A stretch of 64,000 nucleotides of DNA, taken from the NCBI RefSeq assembly GCF_004341445.1, contig NZ_SLXV01000002.1, forward strand, positions 1-64,000. The letters run 5' to 3'. The position numbers and the translations under genes are program-made. Position 1 is the first letter of the stretch, and each line of letters begins with the position of its first letter. This DNA comes from Baia soyae (lineage in GTDB: Bacteria; Bacillota; Bacilli; Thermoactinomycetales; Thermoactinomycetaceae). Positions 17,705-27,100 of this stretch are shown here, piece after piece. The notes under the pieces were generated by a model, which saw only the letters and a program-made list of their open reading frames with translations, was not told the DNA's origin and made no database searches.

Positions 17705-19429
17705 ATGTCATTTGATGGAATCGTAACTCGTGCGGTTACACATGAACTTACAACCAAGTTGATTGGGGGACGGATTAGCAAGGTCTACCAACCAAGTGAT
17801 ACGGAACTCTTGCTATATATTCGTTCGCAAGGGCAAAACCATAAACTATACATATCTGCCCACCCTGCTTATCCTCGTTTTCAATTTACCGAATCCCCTG
17901 CGGATCATCCAAAGGAACCGCCTATGTTTTGTATGCTTCTTCGCAAACATATTGAAGGCTCCTTGATTCAAGCTGTCCGTCAGGTGGGTATGGAGCGGAT
18001 TGTGCAGATTGATATTCGAGGAGTAAACGAATTAGGAGATGAAGTGTTACGAAGGCTTTCGATTGAAATATTAGGTCGGACCAGCAACGTGATCCTACTC
18101 GACCTTGAGACAAATCGAATCATGGATGCACTTCGCCGCGTTCCTTATTCGGTAAGTAAAGTACGTCCGGTCTTACCTGGCAGGGATTATGAGTACCCAC
18201 CTGCTCAAGAGAAGTTAGATCCATTTGAAGTGGATGAAACGACATTTCTCTCTGGATTTGACTATCTGGCGGGACGGCTCGATAAGCAGTTAGTCAATCG
18301 GTTTCTGGGGTTTGGTCCTTTACTTGCTAAAGAGATTCTCTTTCGGGCAGGAATTGGAGATCGAAAAAATCTATGGAATGCGTTTCATCAGCTGATCGAG
18401 GAATTCCGTACCCATCAGTATCAACCAACCCGTGTGGAAGTAGAGGGAAAGCATTATTTCTACGCGACGGAACTCACTCATCTGGCCGGGGAGCATCTTC
18501 CTTTTGAGTCAATGAGTGAATGCCTAGAATCCTTCTATTATGGAAAAGCAGATCGAGATCGGGTTCGTGGGCAGACGTTAGATCTCATTAAGCGGTTAAC
18601 GAATGAACGGGAGAAAAACGAGAAAAAAATCGAGATATTACGCAAGGAAGTTGCTGAATCGGATTTAGTGGAAGAAGAACGTATCAAAGGAGAGCTACTA
18701 ACAACATACATGCATGAAATCCAACGCGGAGACTCGTTTGTCCGTCTTGCTAACTACTATGATCCGGAAGAAAAACAGATCGAGATTCAGTTAGACCCTC
18801 TACTCTCTCCTTCTGAAAACGCACAACGTTATTATAAACGTTACAACAAACGGAAAGCGTCCAAGAAGTACAATCTAGAGCAGATCGCCATCGCGGGGGA
18901 CGAGAATCAGTATCTGGAATCGGTGCTTGTGTTGCTAGAAAATAGCTCTTTAAAAGAAGTAGAGCAAATTCGAGAAGAATTGGAAGAAGAAGGCTGGGTA
19001 CGTACACAACGTCGCCCGAACCGAAAGAAGAAAGAGAAGCCGAATCCAATCAGCATGTACGCGAAAGATGGAACGCTCATTTTAGTCGGCAAAAATAATA
19101 AGCAAAATGATTATCTCACTCATCAGCTTGCCCACAACTCGGATACGTGGCTTCATACCAAAGATATCCCTGGCTCACATGTCGTCATTCGTAGTAAAGA
19201 AATCAGTGAAGAAACGCTTTTAGAGGCTGCTACTCTAGCGGCTTATTACAGCAAAGCTCGTGAGTCGAGTCAGGTTCCAGTCGATTATGTCACAATCAAG
19301 CATGTGAAAAAGCCAGCAGGTGCTCGTCCCGGATTTGTGATTTATGAAAATCAACAAACTTTATATGTAACACCAGATGAAAACACCATTCGCGAGATGT
19401 TAAAGCGGACAAAACCTAAAGCACATTAA
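17705..19429 (+). CDS. rqcH: Ribosome quality-control protein RqcH (NFACT family)
   Basis: 574 residues, typical length. It begins MSFDGIVTRAVTHEL, as in the NFACT-N domain (about 1-215). An HhH region (about 180-260), a long charged coiled coil (about 280-430, NEREKNEKKIEILRKEV) and the NFACT-R domain with WLHTKDIPGSHVVIR (about 480) follow. In B. subtilis, RqcH recruits Ala-tRNA to stalled 50S subunits to add C-terminal alanine tails. Positions 97-98 here are Glu-Arg, where the B. subtilis protein has the functionally required Asp-Arg. The partner-type S4 protein YlmH is also in the window. Confidence 0.95.
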   Translation: MSFDGIVTRAVTHELTTKLIGGRISKVYQPSDTELLLYIRSQGQNHKLYISAHPAYPRFQFTESPADHPKEPPMFCMLLRKHIEGSLIQAVRQVGMERIVQIDIRGVNELGDEVLRRLSIEILGRTSNVILLDLETNRIMDALRRVPYSVSKVRPVLPGRDYEYPPAQEKLDPFEVDETTFLSGFDYLAGRLDKQLVNRFLGFGPLLAKEILFRAGIGDRKNLWNAFHQLIEEFRTHQYQPTRVEVEGKHYFYATELTHLAGEHLPFESMSECLESFYYGKADRDRVRGQTLDLIKRLTNEREKNEKKIEILRKEVAESDLVEEERIKGELLTTYMHEIQRGDSFVRLANYYDPEEKQIEIQLDPLLSPSENAQRYYKRYNKRKASKKYNLEQIAIAGDENQYLESVLVLLENSSLKEVEQIREELEEEGWVRTQRRPNRKKKEKPNPISMYAKDGTLILVGKNNKQNDYLTHQLAHNSDTWLHTKDIPGSHVVIRSKEISEETLLEAATLAAYYSKARESSQVPVDYVTIKHVKKPAGARPGFVIYENQQTLYVTPDENTIREMLKRTKPKAH

Positions 19430-19454
19430 TCCTGTACAGATAGGGTGTCTGAGG

Positions 19455-20096
19455 ATGAAAGCTATATTGTTAACTGGGTTTGAACCATTTGGAGAGGAAG
19501 AAATCAATCCTTCTCTTGAGATTGCGAAAGCACTTGATGGGAGGGAAACGGACAAGTATAAGATCTATGCTCGTGAACTTCCTTGTGTTTTCGGAGAAGC
19601 AGTCGACCAATTAAGGCTAGCGATTCAAGAAGTAAAGCCTGATCTCATACTTTGTGTGGGACAGGCTGGAGGGCGACCTGACTTATCCATCGAACGGATC
19701 GCGATTAATGTAGATGATGCGAGAATTCCTGATAATAAAGGGAATCAGCCGATTGATGAACCGATTATCGTGGAAGGTCCTGTAGCGTACTGGTCCAGTC
19801 TACCAATTAAAGCAATTGTGAAGCATTTACGTGATGCTGGATTACCTGCCTCCGTCTCGCAAACAGCCGGCACCTATGTCTGCAACCACGTTTTCTACGG
19901 ACTCATGCATGAAATTAGGCACAGTAGCATTCGTGGCGGGTTTATTCATATCCCCTTCCTACCCGAACAGATCCAAACGCGTACCCATATGGCATCATTG
20001 TCCTTGGATGAAATGGTACGCGGGATTGAAATAGCGATTCAAGTATCAGTGGATGTTGAACAAGATCTGCTTCTAGAAGGTGGACAAACACAGTGA
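19455..20096 (+). CDS. pcp: Pyrrolidone-carboxylate (pyroglutamyl) peptidase I
   Basis: 213 residues, family length. It removes N-terminal pyroglutamate from peptides. The catalytic triad of family C15 is visible: Glu80 in SIERIAIN, Cys143 in GTYVCNH, His165 in GFIHIPFLP. The opening LLTGFEPFG is also typical. It begins 25 bases after rqcH, so possibly co-transcribed. Its TGA stop (20094-20096) lies inside the GTGAAC terminal hexamer of the IS200/IS605 element, so the transposon supplies the end of the reading frame. Confidence 0.95.
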   Translation: MKAILLTGFEPFGEEEINPSLEIAKALDGRETDKYKIYARELPCVFGEAVDQLRLAIQEVKPDLILCVGQAGGRPDLSIERIAINVDDARIPDNKGNQPIDEPIIVEGPVAYWSSLPIKAIVKHLRDAGLPASVSQTAGTYVCNHVFYGLMHEIRHSSIRGGFIHIPFLPEQIQTRTHMASLSLDEMVRGIEIAIQVSVDVEQDLLLEGGQTQ

Positions 20097-20250
20097 ACTA
20101 CATCGCCATTGAAATGGCGAGCTTCTCGTTTCATTGAATCGACCAACGTCGTATTCTCCACGAAGGCACGTTCCGTGCCTCAGATTCGTTTAGGCTATAG
20201 CTCTTTTGAGAATGTTTCGTGCAGCATTGATATCGCGATCCTCTACATAG
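20095..20250 (-). ncRNA. Probable omega RNA (TnpB guide) at the right end
   Basis: TnpB proteins use a guide RNA encoded at the 3' end of tnpB and through the right end, with the guide part reading into flanking DNA. Here that interval carries two clear hairpins (20165-20179 and 20104-20119). The guide would read into the pcp coding sequence. Bounds are approximate, and the call is by family precedent only. Confidence 0.4.
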
Positions 20251-21263
20251 CCACAAGAACATTGGTGGGTTCTATCCTTTAGTGTTTTTTTCACGATCTG
20301 ACCACATTCTGAGCAAGCTTGTGATGTATTGTGTGGATTCACTTGAATCACGTGCTTACCAGCATACCCTGCTTTGTAAGTAGTGAACTGTACAAGTTGA
20401 TTCCAGCCAGCATCTACAATACTTTTTGCTAGATTGTGGTTCTGAACCATCCCTTGGATGTTCAGATCTTCAAATTCAATGAGGTCATAGTGATCTACTA
20501 AATGTCTGCTTATTTTATGGGCAGTATCCTTCCGTTGATTGGCTATGTACTCATGCATACGTGAGAGTAAGGAAACTGCCTTGCTTCTACGGTTAGATCC
20601 TTTCTTTCGTCTAGAGACAATACGTTGCAATCGTTTCAATTTATGCTCCGACTTTCTTAGATACTTTGGATGTTCAAAGAACTCACGTTCAGAAGTGATA
20701 GCTAGATGACGTACACCCAAATCAACTCCAACCTGTTTACCAGTGGAATAAGCTCTTATCTCCACTTCACAGGAAAAGCAAGCATAGTACCGACCATTCT
20801 TCCGAATGATCGAACAGGTTTTGATCTTTCCTTCTATTTGCCGATGACACTTGATGCGCACATTCCCAATTTTAGATAGCTTCAGATATTTATTTTCAAG
20901 AGAAAAACCGCTTTGTGGATAGGTGAAGCTATCATAACGACGTTTTCCTTGAAAACGTGGGTAACCTGCCTTCTGTCCCGCCTTGATCCTTCGAAAAAAC
21001 GCTTTGAATGCTTTATCTAAACGGCGTAGAACATCTTGCAACACTTGTGATTGTACCTGCTTGAAATCCGGAAGCTCTTTCTTGAGTTGAGGCAATTCAT
21101 TTTGTTGCATATTATAGCTGACCGAAATATTTCGATGCCGATAAGCAAACTTTCGTTGCTCCAATGCTGTATTGTACAACCATCTACACAAATTCAAGGT
21201 AGCTTCAATCTGTTCGATTTGAGTCTTCGTAGGTTCTATCTTGAATTTGTATGACTTTATCAC
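20190..21263 (-). CDS. tnpB: TnpB RNA-guided nuclease of IS605 family
   Basis: 357 residues from a GTG (21261-21263) placed seven bases after the tnpA stop with AAAGGGTG upstream. A longer frame to 21341 overlaps tnpA and is less likely. The start VIKSYKFKIEPTKTQ is typical. RuvC residues are present: Asp in VGVDLGVRHLA, Glu in LIEFEDLNI, Asp in EDRDINAARN. The zinc ribbon ACSECG...CSCG is complete. The protein cuts DNA next to a TAM under omega-RNA guidance and helps retain the element; the catalytic set suggests activity. Confidence 0.93.
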   Translation of the reverse strand: MIKSYKFKIEPTKTQIEQIEATLNLCRWLYNTALEQRKFAYRHRNISVSYNMQQNELPQLKKELPDFKQVQSQVLQDVLRRLDKAFKAFFRRIKAGQKAGYPRFQGKRRYDSFTYPQSGFSLENKYLKLSKIGNVRIKCHRQIEGKIKTCSIIRKNGRYYACFSCEVEIRAYSTGKQVGVDLGVRHLAITSEREFFEHPKYLRKSEHKLKRLQRIVSRRKKGSNRRSKAVSLLSRMHEYIANQRKDTAHKISRHLVDHYDLIEFEDLNIQGMVQNHNLAKSIVDAGWNQLVQFTTYKAGYAGKHVIQVNPHNTSQACSECGQIVKKTLKDRTHQCSCGYVEDRDINAARNILKRAIA

Positions 21264-21270
21264 AGATGGT

Positions 21271-21684
21271 TCACCCTTTCTTTTGCTGATTTTCAATATA
21301 CTTCCGAATCGTCTCTTCTGAGATGGAACCAACGGTTTCAATATAGAAACTACTATTCCAAAGATGACCGCTCCATAGCTTGTTTTTTAGTTTAGGAAAT
21401 TTCATAAATAACTTTCTAGCAGAGATTCCTTTCAACATTTTCACTATGTAAGATGGGGCGATCTTGGGATGAGCAGAAGCGAATACATGAACATGGTCCT
21501 GTTCACCCACTTCAGCCATAACAACCTCAAATCCCTTCTCTACTGCGATTTCTTGAAATAGTCCTTTCATATAGATTTCAACTTCATGGTCCAGTACAGC
21601 TCGGCGATACTTAACTGACCATACAATATGATAATTTACGTTGTATACGCATGTTCGAGCGTGCTTGATTGTATCCTTATTCAT
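21271..21684 (-). CDS. tnpA: IS200/IS605-family Y1 transposase TnpA
   Basis: 137 residues from the ATG at 21684 (an upstream extension to 21786 would lie in the left end and begins with a non-family hydrophobic stretch). It has the HUH metal-binding motif in EQDHVHVFASAHP and the catalytic tyrosine in TIRKYIENQ. The protein is a single-strand DNA transposase that excises and inserts the element using hairpins at its ends. It is complete, and probably translated together with tnpB. Confidence 0.93.
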   Translation of the reverse strand: MNKDTIKHARTCVYNVNYHIVWSVKYRRAVLDHEVEIYMKGLFQEIAVEKGFEVVMAEVGEQDHVHVFASAHPKIAPSYIVKMLKGISARKLFMKFPKLKNKLWSGHLWNSSFYIETVGSISEETIRKYIENQQKKG

Positions 21685-21793
21685 ACATATAGTATAGATA
21701 ATAATGCGATATATATCAATACTTATAATCAAAAATAGAACTACATATGGTATGGGAACAATGAAATGGGGAGAATTCCCGTTCACAGGTCTT

Positions 21794-21834
21794 AAAAAAC
21801 AACTGAGCTACATGTCCAGCTCAGTTGTTTTTTT
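21794..21834. terminator. Strong bidirectional terminator next to the IS
   Basis: AACAACTGAGCT (21798-21809) pairs perfectly with AGCTCAGTTGTT (21818-21829). It has a T-run on the plus side and an A-run on the other. It is best explained as the original pcp terminator, now displaced by the insertion. Confidence 0.85.
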
Positions 21835-21989
21835 ATTAGAATAAACATAATAATCTGTTATAATAATAATATTAACAACCCTTGTGCGAAAGTGAGTTGT
21901 CCCTCCATGAAGATGGAATTTCATTTCCGGGTTCCGAATGAAAAAAGTTTTGATATCATTAATCTGTAGAGACAGGGGTGTAGCGGCCA

Positions 21990-22655
21990 ATGCATACAGA
22001 TAAAACCGGCCCTTTCACATGGGTACAGCGAAGCATTGGATTATGTATCTATCTTATTATTACGATCGTCCTTCCATCTCCAGCATTCCTGTTTCTGCTG
22101 GCAACCCTGTATCTACTCTTTAGTACCGTCAAATATGAAATCCAGCAACAACGATCGGAATCGCTCATTCGATTTGCATTTCTCCTATTTAGCTTAGGAA
22201 GCTTGCATGATATCGGTCGAACGGAACACTTTGGAATAGCCAGTTTTTTAGGTGGCTTGATCGGCTGGACGATTCTCCTGTTTGTATATGGTAGACAGCT
22301 TCATAGCCATCTCTCTCGCTCTACTGATTCCCCTGTCGAAGTGATCCTTCATCCAGTTGTGATCGATTGGCTTCAACGGATTTGGGGGTTCCTCGTTTTT
22401 GTATTATGTGTGCTTTTTGACTCTTATCATATCGATACGCTTATCTTCGCAGGGAAGCTGTACTGTTTTATCTCCACGATCAAGTATCTCCTCCGGAAAC
22501 AATATGAAAAAGGCTACATCCGCCTCAGCTTTGTCATTATCCCGATCGCAATGAACACCCCTATAGGGTTTCAAGGAATGTGGCAAGACTGGTTTCAACT
22601 TGTTTTTTGTCTCTTCTGTTTTGGGATCGTAGGATATCTGAATTGGGAAAAGTAA
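21990..22655 (+). CDS. Integral membrane protein of unknown function
   Basis: 221 residues, mostly hydrophobic, with about six membrane segments (e.g. LIITIVLPSPAFLFLLATLYLLF, FLGGLIGWTILLFVYG, IWGFLVFVLCVLFDSY). No family recognised. GGGGTG lies about 12 bases upstream of the ATG. It is a single gene convergent with pyrE and separated from it by a shared terminator. In the B. subtilis order this interval would hold other genes, so it is probably lineage-specific. Confidence 0.75.
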   Translation: MHTDKTGPFTWVQRSIGLCIYLIITIVLPSPAFLFLLATLYLLFSTVKYEIQQQRSESLIRFAFLLFSLGSLHDIGRTEHFGIASFLGGLIGWTILLFVYGRQLHSHLSRSTDSPVEVILHPVVIDWLQRIWGFLVFVLCVLFDSYHIDTLIFAGKLYCFISTIKYLLRKQYEKGYIRLSFVIIPIAMNTPIGFQGMWQDWFQLVFCLFCFGIVGYLNWEK

Positions 22656-22701
22656 AAAAGTCGATCTCCTCATTCATATCGTTTGGGAGATCAACTTTTT
22701 G
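22655..22701. terminator. Bidirectional terminator between the membrane protein gene and pyrE
   Basis: AAAAAGTCGATCTCC (22655-22669) pairs with GGAGATCAACTTTTT (22686-22700), one mismatch. A and T tracts are built into the stem ends. Confidence 0.85.
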
Positions 22702-22714
22702 TATGTTATGGGGA

Positions 22715-23302
22715 TTACTTTTTTGATATAGGTGTGCGACTACCTGGCTTAACGACGGGTGTTCCTTTTGCACAGAGAGGACAATTCTCTGCTTCCCAGC
22801 ATTTGATTTCGATTGGCATGAGCGCACGATAAGGTACGGTGAAAGGAGTTTTCCCTTGGCTTCGATCGACAATGGAGCCAATTCCGACTACATCAGCCCC
22901 CATCCCCTCTAGAAGAGTGACCACTTCTTGCACAGAACCACCTGTGGTAACAACATCCTCTACGGCTAAAACGCGTTCCCCTTTTTCTACTTCAAATCCA
23001 CGACGAAGCTCCATCACGCCTTCTTTTCGTTCGGCGAATAGACAACGAACTCCTAAAGCGCGAGCTACTTCATGAGCGATCACAACTCCGCCAAGTGCCG
23101 GCCCTACTACTACATCAATCTCCATATCACGGAACAGATTTGCAATAGCTTGTCCTGCTTGCTCAGCGTCTGCTGGATGCTGAAGTAACTGAGCACATTG
23201 CATATATTGCTGACTATGTCGCCCTGAAGAGAGAAGAAAATGCCCCTCTTTTACGACTCCCGTACGTATGAGTGCTTCAGACAAATTCCATTCTTGTTTC
23301 AT
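22715..23302 (-). CDS. pyrE: Orotate phosphoribosyltransferase
   Basis: 195 residues. Transfers phosphoribose from PRPP to orotate, giving OMP. The PRPP-binding loop RVLAVEDVVTTGGSV (about residues 107-121) and the active-site VVGPALGGVVIAHEVARAL segment are present. A CxxC pair near the C-terminus (ENCPLCAKG) is common in Bacillales PyrE. The ATG overlaps the pyrF TGA (ATGA), so they are translationally coupled. Last gene of the pyr operon. Confidence 0.96.
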   Translation of the reverse strand: MKQEWNLSEALIRTGVVKEGHFLLSSGRHSQQYMQCAQLLQHPADAEQAGQAIANLFRDMEIDVVVGPALGGVVIAHEVARALGVRCLFAERKEGVMELRRGFEVEKGERVLAVEDVVTTGGSVQEVVTLLEGMGADVVGIGSIVDRSQGKTPFTVPYRALMPIEIKCWEAENCPLCAKGTPVVKPGSRTPISKK

Positions 23303-24036
23303 CTCAGTTTCCCCCTGGCTTCTATGATTTCTTGTAGGATTTGGTGATACGCTTCTAGTGGATCTGGCGCATGTGTAATCGCACGTCCAACTACTAGATG
23401 ATCGGCTCCTGCTTGAATCGCCGCAGTTGGAGTGACAACTCTTTTTTGATCATTTGCAGAAGCACCTATAGGCCGAATCCCAGGTGTTACAGCTAGGAAA
23501 GAAGGCTCTGTCGCCTCTTTTATCGCTCTCGCTTCCTGACCTGAACAAATCACTCCATCGGTTCCTGCTTGATGAGCAAGCTTCGCTGAGCGTAAAACCG
23601 CTTGCTCCATTGAGCTATTTATTCCAAGCTCGTCGTGTAGCATTTTTTCATGGGTACTCGTCAGTTGGGTAACTGCTAGGAGGCGAGTCCGGCATTCGGA
23701 AGAGGAAGCAAATTGCTCAGCAGATTCACGAGCACGCTTCATCATCTCAGAGCCACCCATGGCATGCAGGGTTAAGAAGTCTACACCTAGCTTGCTAATC
23801 GATTCTACTGCTTTAGCTACTGTATTTGGAATGTCATGTAGCTTTAAATCAAGAAAGATAGAGTATCCTTCTTGTTTCCGCTCATAGATCCAGCGCGGGC
23901 CTGTTGCGTAAAACAATTGATAACCTACTTTAATCCACGGTTTTTCCTCTCCCTGCCAATGAGAAAGAAACGTTTCTGCTTCTTCTCCAGATGGTAGGTC
24001 TAGAGCGATCATCAATTGGCGACGTGCTTGATCCAT
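23299..24036 (-). CDS. pyrF: Orotidine-5'-phosphate decarboxylase
   Basis: 245 residues. Converts OMP to UMP, the last step of de novo synthesis. The family signature FLDLKLHDIPNTVAKA (about residues 59-74) contains the catalytic Asp-Lys-Asp. The start has AGGAAGGGG about nine bases upstream. An unusual 150-base gap with an attenuator-like element separates it from carB, where B. subtilis has pyrK and pyrD. Confidence 0.96.
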   Translation of the reverse strand: MDQARRQLMIALDLPSGEEAETFLSHWQGEEKPWIKVGYQLFYATGPRWIYERKQEGYSIFLDLKLHDIPNTVAKAVESISKLGVDFLTLHAMGGSEMMKRARESAEQFASSSECRTRLLAVTQLTSTHEKMLHDELGINSSMEQAVLRSAKLAHQAGTDGVICSGQEARAIKEATEPSFLAVTPGIRPIGASANDQKRVVTPTAAIQAGADHLVVGRAITHAPDPLEAYHQILQEIIEARGKLR

Positions 24037-24094
24037 GGATCAAAACCCCTTCCTATAAGATGATATGAAATGCAGGTGCGGGTGTTTCAGAGCA

Positions 24095-24190
24095 TCAAAA
24101 TGTGCTTCTTGCCTTAGCTAGACAAGAAGCACTAGTAGACATATTCCATCTAACTGATATATCCGTGCCCTTGCCCGACTCTCTACTATC
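24095..24190 (-). promoter_or_regulatory. Third PyrR-type attenuator copy, between carB and pyrF
   Basis: It starts at the carB stop. It shares GGCAAGGGCACGGATATA and the hairpin arm GTGCTTCTTGTC plus TAGCTA with the operon leader. The terminator stem (24102-24113 / 24121-24132) keeps 12 bp with one G-T pair, but the T-run is only ATTTT. The PyrR-binding segment reads AGTAGAGAGTCG instead of AGTCCCGAGAGGCT, so the UCC part is lost. It may be a degenerate or differently tuned attenuator. Confidence 0.7.
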
Positions 24191-27100
24191 CAATAACCAC
24201 AGCTTCTTGTTTTTTTGTCACCACTGGCGGATTCATCGGTTCCGCTGACATATGAATCGACTCCAGTGTGGTAAGAAGTGCTTCTACGGTATCCATGGAT
24301 GTGAGACAAGCAATTCCATGTTCGACTGCTTCTCGGCGGATGCGGAATCCATCGCGAGCTGGAGCCTTGCCTCTGGTCCACGTGTTTACGACTAGATCAG
24401 CTTCCCCTTTGCGAATGAGATCGATGATGTTAGGAGAGCCTTCTGTTAATTTGCAGACACGTCTTACTGGAAGGCCTGCTTCTTCGAGTGCATCTGCGGT
24501 TCCAGCTGTGGATACAATCTGGAAACCGAGTTGATGGAAACGGTGCATGAGCGGAATCGCTTCATCCTTCTCTTTGTCTCCGATGGTGGCTACAATGGTT
24601 CCAAAGCGAGGCATATGAATCCCCGCGGCAATGAGTCCCTTATAGACAGCGCGGGCATAGTCACGATCTCGCCCCATCACTTCACCGGTTGATTTCATCT
24701 CTGGACCTAGTGTGACGTCTACCCTGCGGAGTTTCGCAAAAGAGAAGACGGGTACTTTTACTGCTACTTCTGAAGCCTCAGGCCATAAGCCACCCTCATA
24801 CCCCTGGTCTTCTAGTGTTTGTCCAAGCATGATACGGGTGGCTACTTGCGCCATTGGGATTCCGGTTACTTTACTCAAGAACGGTACGGTACGAGAGGCA
24901 CGTGGGTTTACTTCTAGCACATACATCTCATCTTTATAGAGAACAAACTGGATGTTGATTAGCCCTCTTGTTTGAAGTGACTTCGCAATATTCGTCGTGA
25001 TCTCTACTAGCTGCTGCTTCTGACTCTCGGTGATAAATTGAGGTGGATAGACGGCAATCGAGTCACCTGAGTGAACACCTGCTCGTTCGATATGTTCCAT
25101 AATCCCTGGGATGAGCACCGTTTCGCCATCACAGATTGCATCCACTTCCAGCTCTTTCCCTAGTAAATAACGGTCAATGAGAACAGGATGTTCCGGGTTT
25201 ACTTTCACCGCTTGCACCATATATTGCCTTAGTTCAGCTTCGCCGTAGACGATTTCCATCGCCCGGCCCCCTAGTACATAAGAAGGGCGAACGAGCACGG
25301 GATAGCCTAGCTTGGTCGCTGTCTCTACAGCCGCTTCAATCGAGGTAACAGCCGCTCCAGGTGGTTGTGCGATTCCGGTTTCACTTAGAAGTTTCTCGAA
25401 CTTCTTTCGATCCTCTGCTCGATCGATCTCTTCTAGGGATGTACCTAAAATCGGAATCCCTTCTTCTCGTAGGTCTCGAGCTAAGTTAAGTGCCGTTTGT
25501 CCACCAAACTGTACAATGATGCCAACTGGATTTTCTTTCTCGATAATGTGGAGTACATCTTCTCTATACAGTGGCTCAAAGTAAAGCCGATCGGATGTAT
25601 TAAAGTCGGTCGAAACCGTTTCGGGGTTGTTGTTAATAATCACAGCTTCCATCCCTGCCTCGCGAATCGCCCAGATCGCGTGGACAGTGGCATAGTCAAA
25701 CTCTACTCCTTGGCCGATGCGAATAGGACCTGATCCGAGTACAAGTACCGTCTTTTTATCACTTTTCTTTCCTTCATCTTCTTGTTCGTAGGTTGAGTAG
25801 TAGTAAGGAGTTGCGGCCTCAAACTCGGCAGCACATGTATCTACTATTTTATATACAGGCTTGATTTGTAATTCTTTCCGGATATCTCGCACATGACGCT
25901 CTGTTTCTTGACGAAGACGAGCAATGGTCGAATCCGTAAAGCCCATTTGTTTGGCTTCTAGCATTAGCTCATGCGATAACGTTTCCTCTTTTGCAATCTT
26001 TTCTTCTAAGTTGATAATGCGGCCAATTTTATAGAGGAAGAAACGATCAATCTTGGTAATCTCATATGCAGTTTCGAGCGGCAATCCTCTTCGGAACCAT
26101 TCGCCTAGCAAGTAAAGTCGTTCATCATCCGCTTCGGCGAGTCGCTTCTCTAATTCTTCTTGGGTCAATTGCTTCGCTTCGGCGAGTTCAATATGATCTA
26201 GCCCGATCTCTAAGGAACGAACGGCTTTAAGCAGAGATTCTTCTAGCGTACGACCGATCGCCATTACTTCCCCTGTTGCCTTCATCTGAGTTCCAAGGCG
26301 ACGATTGGCAGAGATAAATTTATCAAACGGCCAACGCGGGATCTTGCTAACTACATAATCAAGCGCAGGTTCAAAGCAAGCGTATGTTTGACCTGTTACA
26401 GGATTTTTTAATTCATCTAATGTGTAGCCAAGCGCTATTTTCGCCGCAATCCGTGCGATCGGATACCCCGTTGCTTTGGAAGCAAGCGCACTGGAGCGGC
26501 TTACCCGCGGATTTACTTCGATCACATAGTATTGGAAGCTATGCGGATCGAGGGCATACTGCACGTTACATCCCCCTTTAATATCAAGGGCGCGGATGAT
26601 TTTTAGCGCAGAGCTACGAAGCATATGATATTCCCGATCGGATAAGGTTTGGCTTGGGGCAAATACGATACTGTCCCCTGTATGAACCCCTACTGGATCA
26701 AAGTTTTCCATATTACAAACCACGATGCAGTTATCGTTGGCATCGCGCATCACTTCGTACTCAATCTCTTTCATTCCCGCGATGCTTTGTTCAATGAGGC
26801 ATTGGGTAATGGGGCTATATCGTAACCCATTATCTACAATCTCTCGAAGTTCCGTTTCATCATTTGCGATTCCGCCACCAGTGCCTCCTAAGGTATAAGC
26901 AGGTCGTACGATAACCGGATAGCCATTGCTGGTAGCGAAGGATACTGCTTCTCCAACCGTATTCACAATGACACTCGAAGGAACCGGTTCGTTAATCTCG
27001 TACATCAAGGTACGAAATTCATCTCGATCCTCCGCACAAGTAATTGCTCGTAAATCGGTACCCAGTAGCTTCACACCTTCTCGTTCAAGCACGCCTTGTC

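Larger units (their letters stand above)
20093..21786 (-). mobile_element. IS200/IS605-family element (tnpA-tnpB), apparently intact
   Basis: The element is read on the minus strand: left end near 21786, tnpA, tnpB, right end near 20093. Bounds are proposed from matching inverted hexamers GTGAAC (20093-20098) and GTTCAC (21781-21786). Subterminal hairpins lie at 21768-21780 (GGGGA-GAA-TTCCC), 20104-20119 (CGCCATT/AATGGCG) and 20165-20179 (GGCACG/CGTGCC), the kind of structures this family uses instead of long inverted repeats. Both genes look functional. A strong terminator that probably once served pcp lies just beyond the left end. Confidence 0.85.
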
